Of a stretch of 64,000 bases of DNA, positions 1-13,839 are shown one piece after another. The position numbers and the translations under genes are program-made. The first letter of the stretch is position 1. Each line of letters begins with the position of its first letter. The notes beneath the pieces were generated by a model that worked only from the letters and a program-made list of their open reading frames with translations, did no database searches and was not told the DNA's origin. This DNA is from Craterostigma plantagineum (Eukaryota; Streptophyta; Magnoliopsida; Lamiales; Linderniaceae), in contig JAPQWV010001062.1 in NCBI GenBank assembly GCA_027422505.1, positions 1 to 64,000 of the forward strand, given 5' to 3'.

Positions 1-346
1 GCACCAGATTAGTTTTCTAGCCACCTCACTTTCGTTTACGGTCGAGTACTTGAATTCAATAATAAAGTACCTAAATCAAGGGCCAAAGAACCTAATTCCA
101 GGAAATAAATACCCATATTCGTGTAGAAAATACCTGCGAATTGGGGGAGAACCTCTAAGACTGAAATGGTTGGTTTTATCAAGCATTCTACATAATAAGA
201 ACATTGATCCTCATCAACACCACAAGATTAGTTTTCTGGCCACCTTACTTTCCTTCACGATCGAGTACTTGAATTCAATAATAAAATACCTAAATCAAGG
301 TCTAAAGTACTCAATTTCACGAAATAAATACTCATATCCATGTAGA

Positions 347-3300
347 AAATACTTGCGAAGTGGATGAGAACATGTAAGACTGACATGGTTGGTTTTCACA
401 AGCATTCTACATAATAAGAACATTGATCCTCAGATTAGTATTCTAGCTACCTCACTTTCCTTTACGGTCGAATACTTGAATTCAATAATAAATACCTAAC
501 TCAAGATCTAAAGTACTTTCTGAAAATAAATACTCATATTCATGTATAAAACACCTGCGAATTTTAGGAGAACATCTAAGACCGAAATGGTTTGTTTTAT
601 CAAGCATTCTACATAATAAGAACATCGATCCTCATCAACAACACAAAAATAGTTTTCTAACCACCTCACTTTCGTTTACGGTCGAGTACTTGAATACAAT
701 AATAAAATACCTAAATCAAGGTCTAAAGTACTTAACTCCGGGAAATAACTACTCATATCCATGTAGAAAATACCTGCGAATTTGGGAGAACATCTGAGAC
801 TGAAATGGTTGGTTTTATCAAGCATTCTACACAATAGGAACATTGACCCTCATCAACAACAGAAAATTAGTTTTCTGGCCACCTCACTTTCGTTTACGGT
901 GGAGTACTTGAATTCTATAATAAATTACCTAAATCAAGGTCTAAAGTACATAATTTCAGAAAATAAACTCATATTCATGTTGAAAACACCTGCAAAGTGG
1001 GGGAGAACATCTAAGACTGACATGGTTGGTTTTATCAAGCATTCTACATAATAGGAACACTGATCCTCATCAACACCAGAAAATTAGTTTTCTAGCCACC
1101 TCACTTTCCTTTACGGTCGAGTACTTGAATTCAATAATAAAATACCTAAATAAAGGTCTAAAGTACCTAATTTTCCAAATCAAATACTCGTATTCATGTA
1201 GAAAATACCTGTGAATTGGGGGAGAACATTTAAGACTGAAATTGTTGGTTTTATCAAGCATTCTTCATAATAAGAACATTGACCCTCATCAACACAACAA
1301 GATTAGTTTTCTAGCCACCTCACTTGCGTTTACGATCGAGTACTTGAATTCAGTAATAAAATACCTAAATCAAGGTCTAAAGTACTTAATTTCAGAAACT
1401 AAATACTCTTATTCATGTAGAAAATACATGCGAATTGGAGGAGAACATCTAAGACTAAAATGGTTGGCTTTATCAAGTATTCTACATAATAAGAACACCG
1501 ATCCTCATAAACACCACAAAATTAGTTTTCTAGCCACCTCACTTTCGTTTACGGTCGAGTACTTGAATTCAATAATAAAATACCTAAATCAAGGTCTAAA
1601 GTACTTAATTTCAGAAACTAAATACTCTTATTCATGTAGAAAATACATGCGAATTGGAGGAGAACATCTAAGACTGAAATTGTTGGTTTAATCAAGCATT
1701 CGACATAATAAGAACATCGATCCTCATAAACACCACAAAATTAGTTTTCTCGCCACCTCACTTTCGTTTACGGTCGAGTACTTGAATTCAAGAATAAAAT
1801 ACCTAAATCAAGGTCTAAAGTACTTAATTTCAGGAAATAAATACTCATATCCATGTAGAAAATACTTGCGAAGTGGAGGAGAACATGTAAGACTGACATG
1901 GTTGGTTTTATCAAGCATTCTACATAATAAGAACATTGATCCTCAGATTAGTTTTCTAGCTACCTCACTTTCCTTTATGGTCGAATACTTGAATTCAAAA
2001 ATAAATACCTAACTCAAGGTCTAAAGTACTTAATTTCTGAAAATAAATACTCATATTCATGTATAAAACACCTGCGAATTTTAGGAGAACATCTAAGACT
2101 GAAATGGTTTGTTTTATAAAGCATTCTACATAATAAGAACATCGATCCTCATCAACAACACAAAATTAGTTTTCTAGCCACCTCACTTTCGTTTACGGTC
2201 GAGTACTTGAATTCAATAATAAAATACCTAAAAATCAAGGTCTAAAGTACTTAACTCCAGGAAATAACTACTCATATCCATGTAGAAAATACCTGCGAAT
2301 TTGGGAGAACATCTGAGACTGAAATGGTTGGTTTTATCAAGCATTCTACATAATAGGAACATTGACCCTCATCAACACCAGAAAATTAGTTTTCTGGCCA
2401 CCTCACTTTCGTTTACGGTGGAGTACTTGAATTCTATAATAAATTACCTAAATCAAGGTCTAAAGTACTTAATTTCAGAAAATAAACTCGTATTCATGTA
2501 GAAAACACCTGCAAAGTGGGGGAGAACATCTAAGACTGAAATGGTTGGTTTTATCATACATTCTACATAATAAGAACATTGATCCTCATCAACACCACAA
2601 AATTAGTTTTCTAGCCACCTCACTTTCGTTTACGGTCGAGTACTTGAATTCAATAATAAAATACCTAAATCAAGGTCTAAAGTACTTAATTTCAGAAAAT
2701 ACATACCCGTATCATGTAGAAAATACATGCGAATTGGAGGAGAACATCTATGACTAAATTGTTGGTTGTATCAAGCATTCTACATAATAAGAACACCGAT
2801 CCTCATAAACACCACAAAATTAGTTTTCTAGCCACCTCACTTCCGTTTACGGTCGAGTACTTGAATTCAATAATAAAATACCTAAATAAAGGTCTAAAGT
2901 ACTTAATTTCAGGAAATAAATACTCATATCCATGTAGAAAATACCTGCGAAGTGGAGGAGAACATGTAAGACTGACCTGGTTGGTTTTATCAAGCATTTT
3001 ACATAATAAGAACATTGATCCTCATCAACACCACAAGATTAGTTTTCTAGCTACCTCACTTTCCTTTACGGTCGAATACTTGAATTCAATAATAAATACC
3101 TAACTCAAGGTCTAAAGTACTTAATTTCTGAAAATAAATACTCATATTCATGTATAAAACAACTGCGAATTTTAGGAGAACATCTAAGACTGAAATGGTT
3201 GGTTTTATCAAGTATTCTACATAATAAGAACATCGATCCTCATCAACACCACAAAATTAGTTTTCTAGCCACCTCACTTTCGTTTACGGTCGAGTACTTG

Positions 3301-4639
3301 AATTCAATAATAAAATACCTAAATCAAGGTCTAAAGTACTTAATTTCAGGAAATAAATACTCATATCCATGTAGAAAATACTTGCGAAGTGGAGGAGAAC
3401 ATGTAAGACTGACATGGTTAGTTTTATCAAGCATTCTACATAATAAGAACATTGATCCTCAGATTAGTTTTCTAGCTACCTCACTTTTCTTTACGGTCGA
3501 ATACTTGAATTCAATAATAAATACCTAACTCAAGGTCTAAAGTACTTAATTTCTGAAAATAAATACTCATATTCATTTATAAAACACCTGCGAATTGTAG
3601 GAGAGGATCTAAGACTGAAATGGTTTGTTTTATCAAGCATTCTACATAATAAGAACATCGATCCTCATCAACACCACAAAATTAGTTTTCTAGCCACCTC
3701 ACTTTCGTTTACGGTCGAGTACTTGAATTCAATAATAAAATACCTAAATCAAGGTCTAAAACTCCAGGAAATAACTACTCATATCCATGTAGAAAATACC
3801 TGCGAATTTGGGAGAACATCTGAGACTGAAATGGTTGGTTTTATCAAGCATTCTACATGAACATTGACCCTCATCAACACCAGAAAATTAGTTTTCTAGC
3901 CACCTCACTTTCGTTTACGGTCGAGTACTTGAATTCAATAATAAAGTACCTAAATCAAGGGCCGAACCTAACTCCAGGAAATAAATACCCATATTCGTGT
4001 AGAAAATACCTGCGAATTGGGGGAGAACCTCTAAGACGGAAATGGTTGGTTTTATCAAGCATTCTACATAATAAGAACATTGATCCTCATCAACACCACA
4101 AGATTAGTTGTCTGGCCACCTTACTTTCCTTCACGGTCGAGTACTTGAATTCAATAATAAAATACCTAAATCAATGTCTAAAGTACTTAATTTCAGAAAG
4201 TAAATACTCATATCCATGTAGAAAATACTTGCGAAGTGGAGGAGAACATGTAAGACTGACATGGTTAGTTTTATCAAGCATTCTACATAATAAGAACATT
4301 GATCCTCAGATTAGTTTTCTAGCTACCTCACTTTTCTTTACGGTCGAATACTTGAATTCAATAATAAATACCTAACTCAAGGTCTAAAGTACTTAATTTC
4401 TGAAAATAAATACTCATATTCATTTATAAAACACCTGCGAATTGTAGGAGAGGATCTAAGACTGAAATGGTTTGTTTTATCAAGCATTCTACATAATAAG
4501 AACATCGATCCTCATCAACACCACAAAATTAGTTTTCTAGCCACCTCACTTTCGTTACGGTCGAGTACTTGAATTCAATAATAAAATACCTAAATCAAGG
4601 TCTAAAACTCCAGGAAATAACTACTCATATCCATGTAGA
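347..4639. repeat. 4.29-kb higher-order repeat, copy 1 (about 20 monomers)
   Basis: Landmarks here recur 4292-4293 bp downstream. The rare variant GTGGATGAGAACATG occurs near 360 and again near 4653. The monomers beginning near 782, 1026, 1242, 2301 and 2545 have near-identical partners at 5075, 5319, 5535, 6593 and 6837. This indicates a segmental tandem duplication of about twenty monomers within the satellite. The exact phase of the unit is arbitrary. Confidence 0.85.
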
Positions 4640-7600
4640 AAATACTTGCGAAGTGGATGAGAACATGTAAGACTGACATGGTTGGTTTTCACAAGCATTC
4701 TACATAATAAGAACATTGATCCTCAGATTAGTTTTCTAGCTACCTCACTTTCCTTTACGGTCGAATACTTGAATTCAATAATAAATACCTACCTCAAGAT
4801 CTAAAGTACTTTCTGAAAATAAATACTCATATTCATGTATAAAACCCCTGCGAATTTTAGGAGAACATCTAAGACCGAAATGGTTTGTTTTATCAAGCAT
4901 TCTACATAATAAGAACATCGATCCTCATCAACAACACAAAAATAGTTTTCTAACCACCTCACTTTCGTTTACGGTCGAGTACTTGAATACAATAATAAAA
5001 TACCTAAATCAAGGTCTAAAGTACTTAACTCCGGGAAATAACTACTCATATCCATGTAGAAAATACCTGCGAATTTGGGAGAACATCTGAGACTGAAATG
5101 GTTGGTTTTATCAAGCATTCTACATAATAGGAACATTGACCCTCATCAAGAACAGAAAATTTGTTTTCTGGCCACCTCACTTTCGTTTACGGTGGAGTAC
5201 TTGAATTCTATAATAAATTACCTAAATCAAGGTCTAAAGTACATAATTTCAGAAAATAAACTCATATTCATGTTGAAAACACCTGCAAAGTGGGGGAGAA
5301 CATCTAAGACTGACATGGTTGGTTTTATCAAGCATTCTACATAATAGGAACACTGATCCTCATCAACACCAGAAAATTAGTTTTCTAGCCACCTCACTTT
5401 CCTTTACGGTCGAGTACTTGAATTCAATAATAAAATACCTAAATAAAGGTCTAAAGTACCTAATTTTCCAAATTAAATACTCGTATTCATGTAGAAAATA
5501 CCTGTGAATTGGGGGAGAACATTTAAGACTGAAATTGTTGGTTTTATCAAGCATTCTTCATAATAAGAACATTGACCCTCATCAACACAACAAGATTAGT
5601 TTTCTAGCCACCTCACTTGCGTTTACGATCGAGTACTTGAATTCAGTAATAAAATACCTAAATCAAGGTCTAAAGTACTTAATTTCAGAAACTAAATACT
5701 CTTATTCATGTAGAAAATACATGCGAATTGGAGGAGAACATCTAAGACTAAAATGGTTGGCTTTATCAAGTATTCTACATAATAAGAACATCGATCCTCA
5801 TAAACACCACAAAATTAGTTTTCTAGCCACCTCACTTTCGTTTACGGTCGAGTACTTGAATTCAATAATAAAATACCTAAATCAAGGTCTAAAGTACTTA
5901 ATTTCAGAAACTAAATACTCTTATTCATGTAGAAAATACATGCGAATTGGAGGAGAACATCTAAGACTGAAATTGTTCGTTTAATCAAGCATTCGACATA
6001 ATAAGAACATCGATCCTCATAAACACCACAAAATTAGTTTTCTCGCCACCTCACTTTCGTTTACGGTCGAGTACTTGAATTCAAGAATAAAATACCTAAA
6101 TCAAGGTCTAAAGTACTTAATTTCAGGAAATAAATACTCATATCCATGTAGAAAATACTTGCGAAGTGGAGGAGAACATGTAAGACTGACATGGTTGGTT
6201 TATCAAGCATTCTACATAATAAGAACATTGATCCTCAGATTAGTTTTCTAGCTACCTCACTTTCCTTTACGGTCGAATACTTGAATTCAAAAATAAATAC
6301 CTAACTCAAGGTCTAAAGTACTTAATTTCTGAAAATAAATACTCATATTCATGTATAAAACACCTGCGAATTTTAGGAGAACATCTAAGACTGAAATGGT
6401 TTGTTTTATAAAGGATTCTACATAATAAGAACCTCGATCCTCATCAACAACACAAAATTAGTTTTCTAGCCACCTCACTTTCGTTTACGGTCGAGTACTT
6501 GAATTCAATAATAAAATACCTAAAAATCAAGGTCTAAAGTACTTAACTCCAGGAAATAACTACTCATATCCATGTAGAAAATACCTGCGAATTTGGGAGA
6601 ACATCTGAGACTGAAATGGTTGGTTTTATCAAGCATTCTACATAATAGGAACATTGACCCTCATCAACACCAGAAAATTAGTTTTCTGGCCACCTCACTT
6701 TCGTTTACGGTGGAGTACTTGAATTCTATAATAAATTACCTAAATCAAGGTCTAAAGTACTTAATTTCAGAAAATAAACTCATATTCATGTAGAAAACAC
6801 CTGCAAAGTGGGGGAGAACATCTAAGACTGAAATGGTTGGTTTTATCATACATTCTACATAATAAGAACATTGATCCTCATCAACACCACAAAATTAGTT
6901 TTCTAGCCACCTCACTTTCGTTTACGGTCGAGTACTTGAATTCAATAATAAAATACCTAAATCAAGGTCTAAAGTACTTAATTTCAGAAAATACATACCC
7001 GTATCATGTAGAAAATACATGCGAATTGGAGGAGAACATCTATGACTAAATTGTTGGTTGTATCAAGCATTCTACATAATAAGAACACCGATCCTCATAA
7101 ACACCACAAAATTAGTTTTCTAGCCACCTCACTTCCGTTTACGGTCGAGTACTTGAATTCAATAATAAAATACCTAAATAAAGGTCTAAAGTACTTAATT
7201 TCAGGAAATAAATACTCATATCCATGTAGAAAATACCTGCGAAGTGGAGGAGAACATGTAAGACTGACCTGGTTGGTTTTATCAAGCATTTTACATAATA
7301 AGAACATTGATCCTCATCAACACCACACGATTAGTTTTCTAGCTACCTCACTTTCCTTTACGGTCGAATACTTGAATTCAATAATAAATACCTAACTCAA
7401 GGTCTAAAGTACTTAATTTCTGAAAATAAATACTCATATTCATGTATAAAACAACTGCGAATTTTAGGAGAACATCTAAGACTGAAATGGTTGGTTTTAT
7501 CAAGTATTCTACATAATAAGAACATGGATCGATCCTCATCAACACCACAAAATTAGTTTTCTAGCCACCTCACTTTCGTTTACGGTCGAGTACTTGAATT

Positions 7601-7640
7601 CAATAATAAAATACCTAAATCAAGGTCTAAAGTACTTAAC
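4640..7640. repeat. 4.29-kb higher-order repeat, partial copy 2
   Basis: This segment matches 347-3347 with few substitutions and small indels, for example a 4-bp duplication GATC near 7520. After about 7640 it departs from copy 1 and enters the shorter 847-bp higher-order pattern. The second copy is therefore truncated or was overwritten by later local amplification. Confidence 0.75.
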
Positions 7641-7734
7641 TCCAGGAAATAACTACTCATATCCATGTAGAAAATACCTGCGAATTTGGGAGAACATCTG
7701 AGACTGAAATGGTTGGTTTTATCAAGCATTCTAC

Positions 7735-9428
7735 ATGAACATTGATCCTCATCAACACCAGAAAATTAGTTTTCTAGCCACCTCACTTTCGTTTACGGTC
7801 GAGTACTTGAATTCAATAATAAAGTACCTAAATCAAGGGCCGAACCTAACTCCAGGAAATAAATACCCATATTCGTGTAGAAAATACCTGCGAATTGGGG
7901 GAGAACCTCTAAGACTGAAATGGTTGGTTTTATCAAGCATTCTACATAATAAGAACATTGATCCTCATCAACACCACAAGATTAGTTTTCTGGCCACCTC
8001 ACTTTCGTTTACGGTCGAGTACTTGAATTCAATAATAAAATACCTAAATCAAGGTCTAAAGTACTTAATTTCAGGAAATAAATACTCATATCCATGTAGA
8101 AAATACTTGCGAAGTGGAGGAGAACATGTAAGACTGACATGGTTAGTTTTATCAAGCATTCTACATAATAAGAACATTGATCCTCAGATTAGTTTTCTAG
8201 CTACCTCACTTTTCTTTACGGTCGAATACTTGAATTCAATAATAAATACCTAACTCAAGGTCTAAAGTACTTAATTTCTGAAAATAAATACTCATATTCA
8301 TTTATAAAACACCTGTGAATTGTAGGAGAGGATCTAAGACTGAAATGGTTTGTTTTATCAAGCATTCTACATAATAAGAACATCGATCCTCATCAACACC
8401 ACAAAATTAGTTTTCTAGCCACCTCACTTTCGTTTACGGTCGAGTACTTGAATTCAATAATAAAATACGTAAATCAAGGTCTAAAACTCCAGGAAATAAC
8501 TACTCATATCCATGTAGAAAATACCTGCGAATTTGGGAGAACATCTGAGACTGAAATGGTTGGTTTTATCAAGCATTCTACATGAACATTGACCCTCATC
8601 AACACCAGAAAATTAGTTTTCTAGCCACCTCACTTTCGTTTACGGTCGAGTACTTGAATTCAATAATAAAGTACCTAAATCAAGGGCCGAACCTAACTCC
8701 AGGAAATAAATACCCATATTCGTGTAGAAAATACCTGCGAATTGGGGGAGAACCTCTAAGACGGAAATGGTTGGTTTTATCAAGCATTCTACATAATAAG
8801 AACATTGATCCTCATCAACACCACAAGATTAGTTGTCTGGCCACCTTACTTTCCTTCACGGTCGAGTACTTGAATTCAATAATAAAATACCTAAATCAAT
8901 GTCTAAAGTACTTAATTTCAGAAAGTAAATACTCATATCCATGTAGAAAATACTTGCGAAGTGGAGGAGAACATGTAAGACTGACATGGTTAGTTTTATC
9001 AAGCATTCTACATAATAAGAACATTGATCCTCAGATTAGTTTTCTAGCTACCTCACTTTTCTTTACGGTCGAATACTTGAATTCAATAATAAATACCTAA
9101 CTCAAGGTCTAAAGTACTTAATTTCTGAAAATAAATACTCATATTCATTTATAAAACACCTGCGAATTGTAGGAGAGGATCTAAGACTGAAATGGTTTGT
9201 TTTATCAAGCATTCTACATAATAAGAACATCGATCCTCATCAACACCACAAAATTAGTTTTCTAGCCACCTCACTTTCGTTTACGGTCGAGTACTTGAAT
9301 TCAATAATAAAATACCTAAATCAAGGTCTAAAACTCCAGGAAATAACTACTCATATCCATGTAGAAAATACCTGCGAATTTGGGAGAACATCTGAGACTG
9401 AAATGGTTGGTTTTATCAAGCATTCTAC
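7735..9428. repeat. Two tandem 847-bp higher-order repeats (4 monomers each)
   Basis: The marker variant CTACATGAACATTGA starts units at 7735, 8582 and 9429, exactly 847 bp apart. Within each unit the same ordered series of four monomer variants occurs, including one with GGGCCGAACC and one with the short GATCCTCAGATTAG junction. A similar unit follows the marker at 3857. Confidence 0.85.
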
Positions 9429-10501
9429 ATGAACATTGACCCTCATCAACATCAGAAAATTAGTTTTCTAGCCACCTCACTTTCGTTTACGGTCGAGTAC
9501 TTGAATTCAATAATAAAGTACCTAAATCAAGGGCCGAACCTAACTCCAGGAAATAAATACCCATATTCGTGTAGAAAATACCTGCGAATTGGGGGAGAAC
9601 CTCTAAGACTGAAATGGTTGGTTTTATCAAGCATTCTACATAATAAGAACATTGATCCTCATCAACACCACAAGATTAGTTTTCTGGCCACCTTACTTTC
9701 CTTCACGGTCGAGTACTTGAATTCAATAATAAAATACCTAAATCAATGTCTAAAGTACTTAATTTCAGAAAGTAAATACTCATATTCATGTAGAAAATAC
9801 ATGCGAATTGGAGGAGAACATCTAAGACTGAAATTGTTGGTTTTATCAAGCATTCTACATAATAAGAGCATCGATCCTCATAAACACCACAAAATTAGTT
9901 TTCTAGCCACCTCACTTTCGTTTACGGTCGAGTACATGAATTCAATAATAAAATACCTAAATCAAGGTCTAAAGTACTTAATTTCAGGAAATAAATACTC
10001 ATATCCATGTAGAAAATACCTGCGAAGTGGAGGAGAACATGTAAGACTGACCTGGTTGGTTTTATCAAGCATTCTACATAATAAGAACATTGATCCTCAT
10101 CAACACCATTAGTTTTCTAGCTACCTCACTTTCCTTTACGGTCGAATACTATAATTAAATAATAAATACCTAACTCAAGGACTAAAGTACTTAATTTCTG
10201 AAAATAAATACTCATATTCATGTATAAAACACCTGCGAATTTTAGGAGAACATCTAAGACTGAAATGGTTGGTTTTATCAAGCATTCTACATAATAAGAA
10301 CATCGATCCTCATCAACACCACAAAATAAGTTTTCTAGCCACCTCACTTTCGTTTACGGTCTAGTACTTGAATTCAATAATAAAATACCTAAATCAAGGT
10401 CTAAAACTCCAGGAAATAACTACTCATATCCATGTAGAAAATACCTGCGAATTTGGGAAAACATCTGAGACTGAAATGGTTGGTTTTATCAAGCATTCTA
10501 C

Positions 10502-13076
10502 ATGAACATTGATCCTCATCAACACCAGAAAATTAGTTTTCTAGCCACCTCACTTTCGTTTACGGTCGAGTACTTGAATTCAATAATAAAGTACCTAAAT
10601 CAAGGGCCGAACCTAACTCCAGGAAATAAATACCCATATTCGTGTAGAAAATACCTGCGAATTGGGGGAGAACCTCTAAGACTGAAATGGTTGGTTTTAT
10701 CAAGCATTCTACATAATAAGAACATTGATCCTCATCAACACCACAAGATTAGTTTTCTGGCCACCTTACTTTCCTTCACGGTCGAGTACTTGAATTCAAT
10801 AATAAAATACATAAATGAATGTCTAAAGTACTTCATTTCAGAAAGTAAATACTCATATTCATGTAGAAAATACATGCGAATTGGGGGAGAACATCTAGGA
10901 CTGAAATGGTTGGTTTTATCAAGCATTCTACATAATAAGAACATTGACCCTCATCAACACCACAAGATTAGTTTTCTAGCCACCTCACTTTCGTTTACGA
11001 TCGAGTACTTGAATTCAGTAATAAAATACCTAAATCAAGGTCTAAAGTACTTAATTTCAGAAACTAAATACTCGTATTCATGTAGAAAATACATGCGAAT
11101 TGGAGGAGAACATCTAAGATTGAAATTGTTGGTTTTATCAAGCATTCTACATAATAAGAGCATCGATTCTCATAAACACCACAAAATTAGTTTTCTAGCC
11201 ACCTCACTTTCGTTTACGGTCGAGTACATGAATTCAATAATAAAATACCTAAATCAAGGTCTAAAGTACTTAATTTCAGGAAATAAATACTCATATCCAT
11301 GTAGAAAATACTTGCGAAGTGGAGGAGAACATGTAAGACTGACATGGTTGGTTTTATCAAGCATTCTACATAATAAGAACATTGATCCTCAGATTAGTTT
11401 TCTAGCTACCTCACTTTTCTTTACGGTCGAATACTTGAATTCAATAATAAATACCTAACTCAAGGTCTAAAATACTTAATTTCTGAAAATAAATACTCAT
11501 ATTCATGTATAAAACACCTGCGAATTGTAGGAGAGGATCTAAGACTGAAATGGTTTGTTTTATCAAGCATTCTACATAATAAGAACATCGATCCTCATCA
11601 ACACCACAAAATTAGTTTTCTAGCCACCTCACTTTCGTTTACGGTCGAGTACTTGAATTCAATAATAAAATACCTAAATCAAGGTCTAAAACTCCAGGAA
11701 ATAACTACTCATATCCATGTAGAAAATACCTGCGAATTTGGGAGAACATCTGAGACTGAAATGGTTGGTTTTATCAAGCATTCTACATGAACATTGAACC
11801 TCATCAACACCAGAAAATTAGTTTTCTAGCCACCTCACTTTCGTTCACGGTCGAGTACTTGAATTCAATAATAAAGTACCTAAATCAAGGGCCGAACCTA
11901 ACTCCAGGAAATAAATACCCATATTCGTGTAGAAAATACCTCCGAATTGGGGGAGAACCTCTAAGACCGAAATGGTTGGTTTTATCAGGTTCTACATAAT
12001 AAGAACATTGATCCTCATCAACACCACAAGATTAGTTTTCTGGCCACCTTACTTTCCTTCACGGTCGAGTACTTGAATTCAATAATAAAATACCTAAATC
12101 AATGTCTAAAGTACTTAATTTCAGAAAGTAAATACTCATATTCATGTAGAAAATACATGCGAATTGGGGGAGAACATCTAGGACTGAAATGGTTGGTTTT
12201 ATCAAGCATTCTACATAATAAGAACATTGACCCTCATCAACACCACAAGATTAGTTTTCTAGCCACCTCACTTTCGTTTACGATCGAGTACTTGAATTCA
12301 GTAATAAAATACCTAAATCAAGGTCTAAAGTACTTAATTTCAGAAACTAAATACTCGTATTCATGTAGAAAATACATGCGAATTGGAGGAGAACATCTAA
12401 GATTGAAATTGTTGGTTTTATCAAGCATTCTACATAATAAGAGCATCGATCCTCATAAACACCACAAAATTAGTTTTCTAGCCACCTCACTTTCGTTTAC
12501 GGTCGAGTACATGAATTCAATAATAAAATACCTAAATCAAGGTCTAAAGTACTTGATTTCAGGAAATAAATACTCATATCCACGTAGAAAATACCTGCGA
12601 AGTGGAGGAGAACATGTAAGACTGACCTGGTTGGTTTTATCAAGCATTCTACATAATAAGAACATTGATCCTCATCAACACCATTAGTTTTCTAGCTACC
12701 TCACTTTCCTTTACGGTCGAATACTTGAATTAAATAATAAATACCTAACTCAAAGACTAAAGTACTTAATTTCTGAAAATAAATACTCATATTCATGTAT
12801 AAAACACCTGCGAATTTTAGGAGAACATCTAAGACTGAAATGGTTGGTTTTATCAAGCATTCTACATAATAAGAACATCGATCCTCATCAACACCACAAA
12901 ATTAGTTTTCTAGCCACCTCACTTTCGTTTACGGTCGAGTACTTGAATTCAATAATAAAATACCTAAATCAAGGTCTAAAACTCCAGGAAATAACTACTC
13001 ATATCCATGTAGAAAATACCTGCGAATTTGGGAGAACATCTGAGACTGAAATGGTTGGTTTTATCAAGCATTCTAC
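10502..13076. repeat. Two tandem 1.29-kb higher-order repeats (6 monomers each)
   Basis: Marker monomers start at 10502, 11787 and 13077, giving spacings of 1285 and 1290 bp. Relative to the 847-bp unit, two additional monomers are present: one with CATCTAGGACTGAAATGG and one with ACGATCGAGTACTTGAATTCAG. The preceding unit (9429-10501, 1073 bp) has the length of five monomers. Confidence 0.8.
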
Positions 13077-13834
13077 ATGAACATTGATCCTCATCAACAC
13101 CAGAAAATTAGTTTTCTAGCCACCTCACTTTCGTTTACGGTCGAGTACTTGAATTCAATAATAAAGTACCTAAATCAAGGGCCGAACCTAACTCCAGGAA
13201 ATAAATACCCATATTCGTGTAGAAAATACCTGCGAATTGGGGGAGAACCTCTAAGACTGAAATGGTTGGTTTTATCAAGCATTCTACATAATAAGAACAT
13301 TGATCCACATCAACACCACAAGATTAGTTTTCTGGCCACCTTACTTTCCTTCACGGTCGAGTACTTGAATTCAATAATAAAATACATAAATCAATGTCTA
13401 AAGTACTTCGTTTCAGAAAGTAAATACTCATATTCATGTAGAAAATACATGCGAATTGGGGGAGAACATCTAGGACTGAAATGGTTGGTTTTATCAAGCA
13501 TTCTACATAATAAGAACATTGACGCTCATCAACACCACAAGATTAGTTTTCTGGCCACCTCACTTTCCTTTACGGTCGAGTACTTCAATTCAATAATAAA
13601 ATACCTAAATAAAGGTCTAAAGTACCTAATTTCCGAAATTAAACACTCGTATTCATGTAGAAAATACCTGCGAATTGGGGGAGAACATCTAAGACTGAAA
13701 TGGTTGGTTTTATCATGCATTCTACATAATAAGAACATTGATCCTCATCAACACCACAAAATTAGTTTTCTAGCCACCTCACTTTCGTTTACGGTCGAGT
13801 ACTTCAATTAAATAATAAAATACCTAAATCAAGG

Positions 13835-13839
13835 TCTAA
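13835..13839. repeat. Target-site duplication, left copy (TCTAA)
   Basis: TCTAA immediately precedes the TG terminus of the gypsy insertion and recurs at 25161-25165. Joining the flanks across one copy recreates a normal satellite monomer (AAGGTCTAAAGTACTTAAC). This defines a clean insertion with no loss of satellite DNA. Confidence 0.93.

Larger units (their letters stand above)
1..13839. repeat. Satellite array, left block (about 215-bp monomers)
   Basis: Tandem A+T-rich monomers repeat with a canonical length of 219 bp. Shorter variants lack a 12-13 bp piece (the ATCAACACCACAA stretch) or a few bases near AATAAATACC. Recurrent landmarks in every monomer are TTAGTTTTCTAGCCACCTCA, TTTACGGTCGAGTACTTGAA, AATACCTAAATCAAGG and TGGTTGGTTTTATCAAGC. 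The window opens inside the array, so its left end is not seen. Monomers fall into recognisable variants (for example ACATGAACATT instead of ACATAATAAGAACATT) that recur at fixed spacing, so the array is organised into higher-order repeats. I see no gene here. Long open frames occur only because 219 is divisible by three. The family is unknown to me, and a centromeric or subtelomeric location is possible but not shown. Confidence 0.97.

Noticed and set aside
1..13839. CRISPR-like direct repeats
   Set aside because: The repeats are contiguous 200-bp monomers without unique spacers, in a plant genome context.
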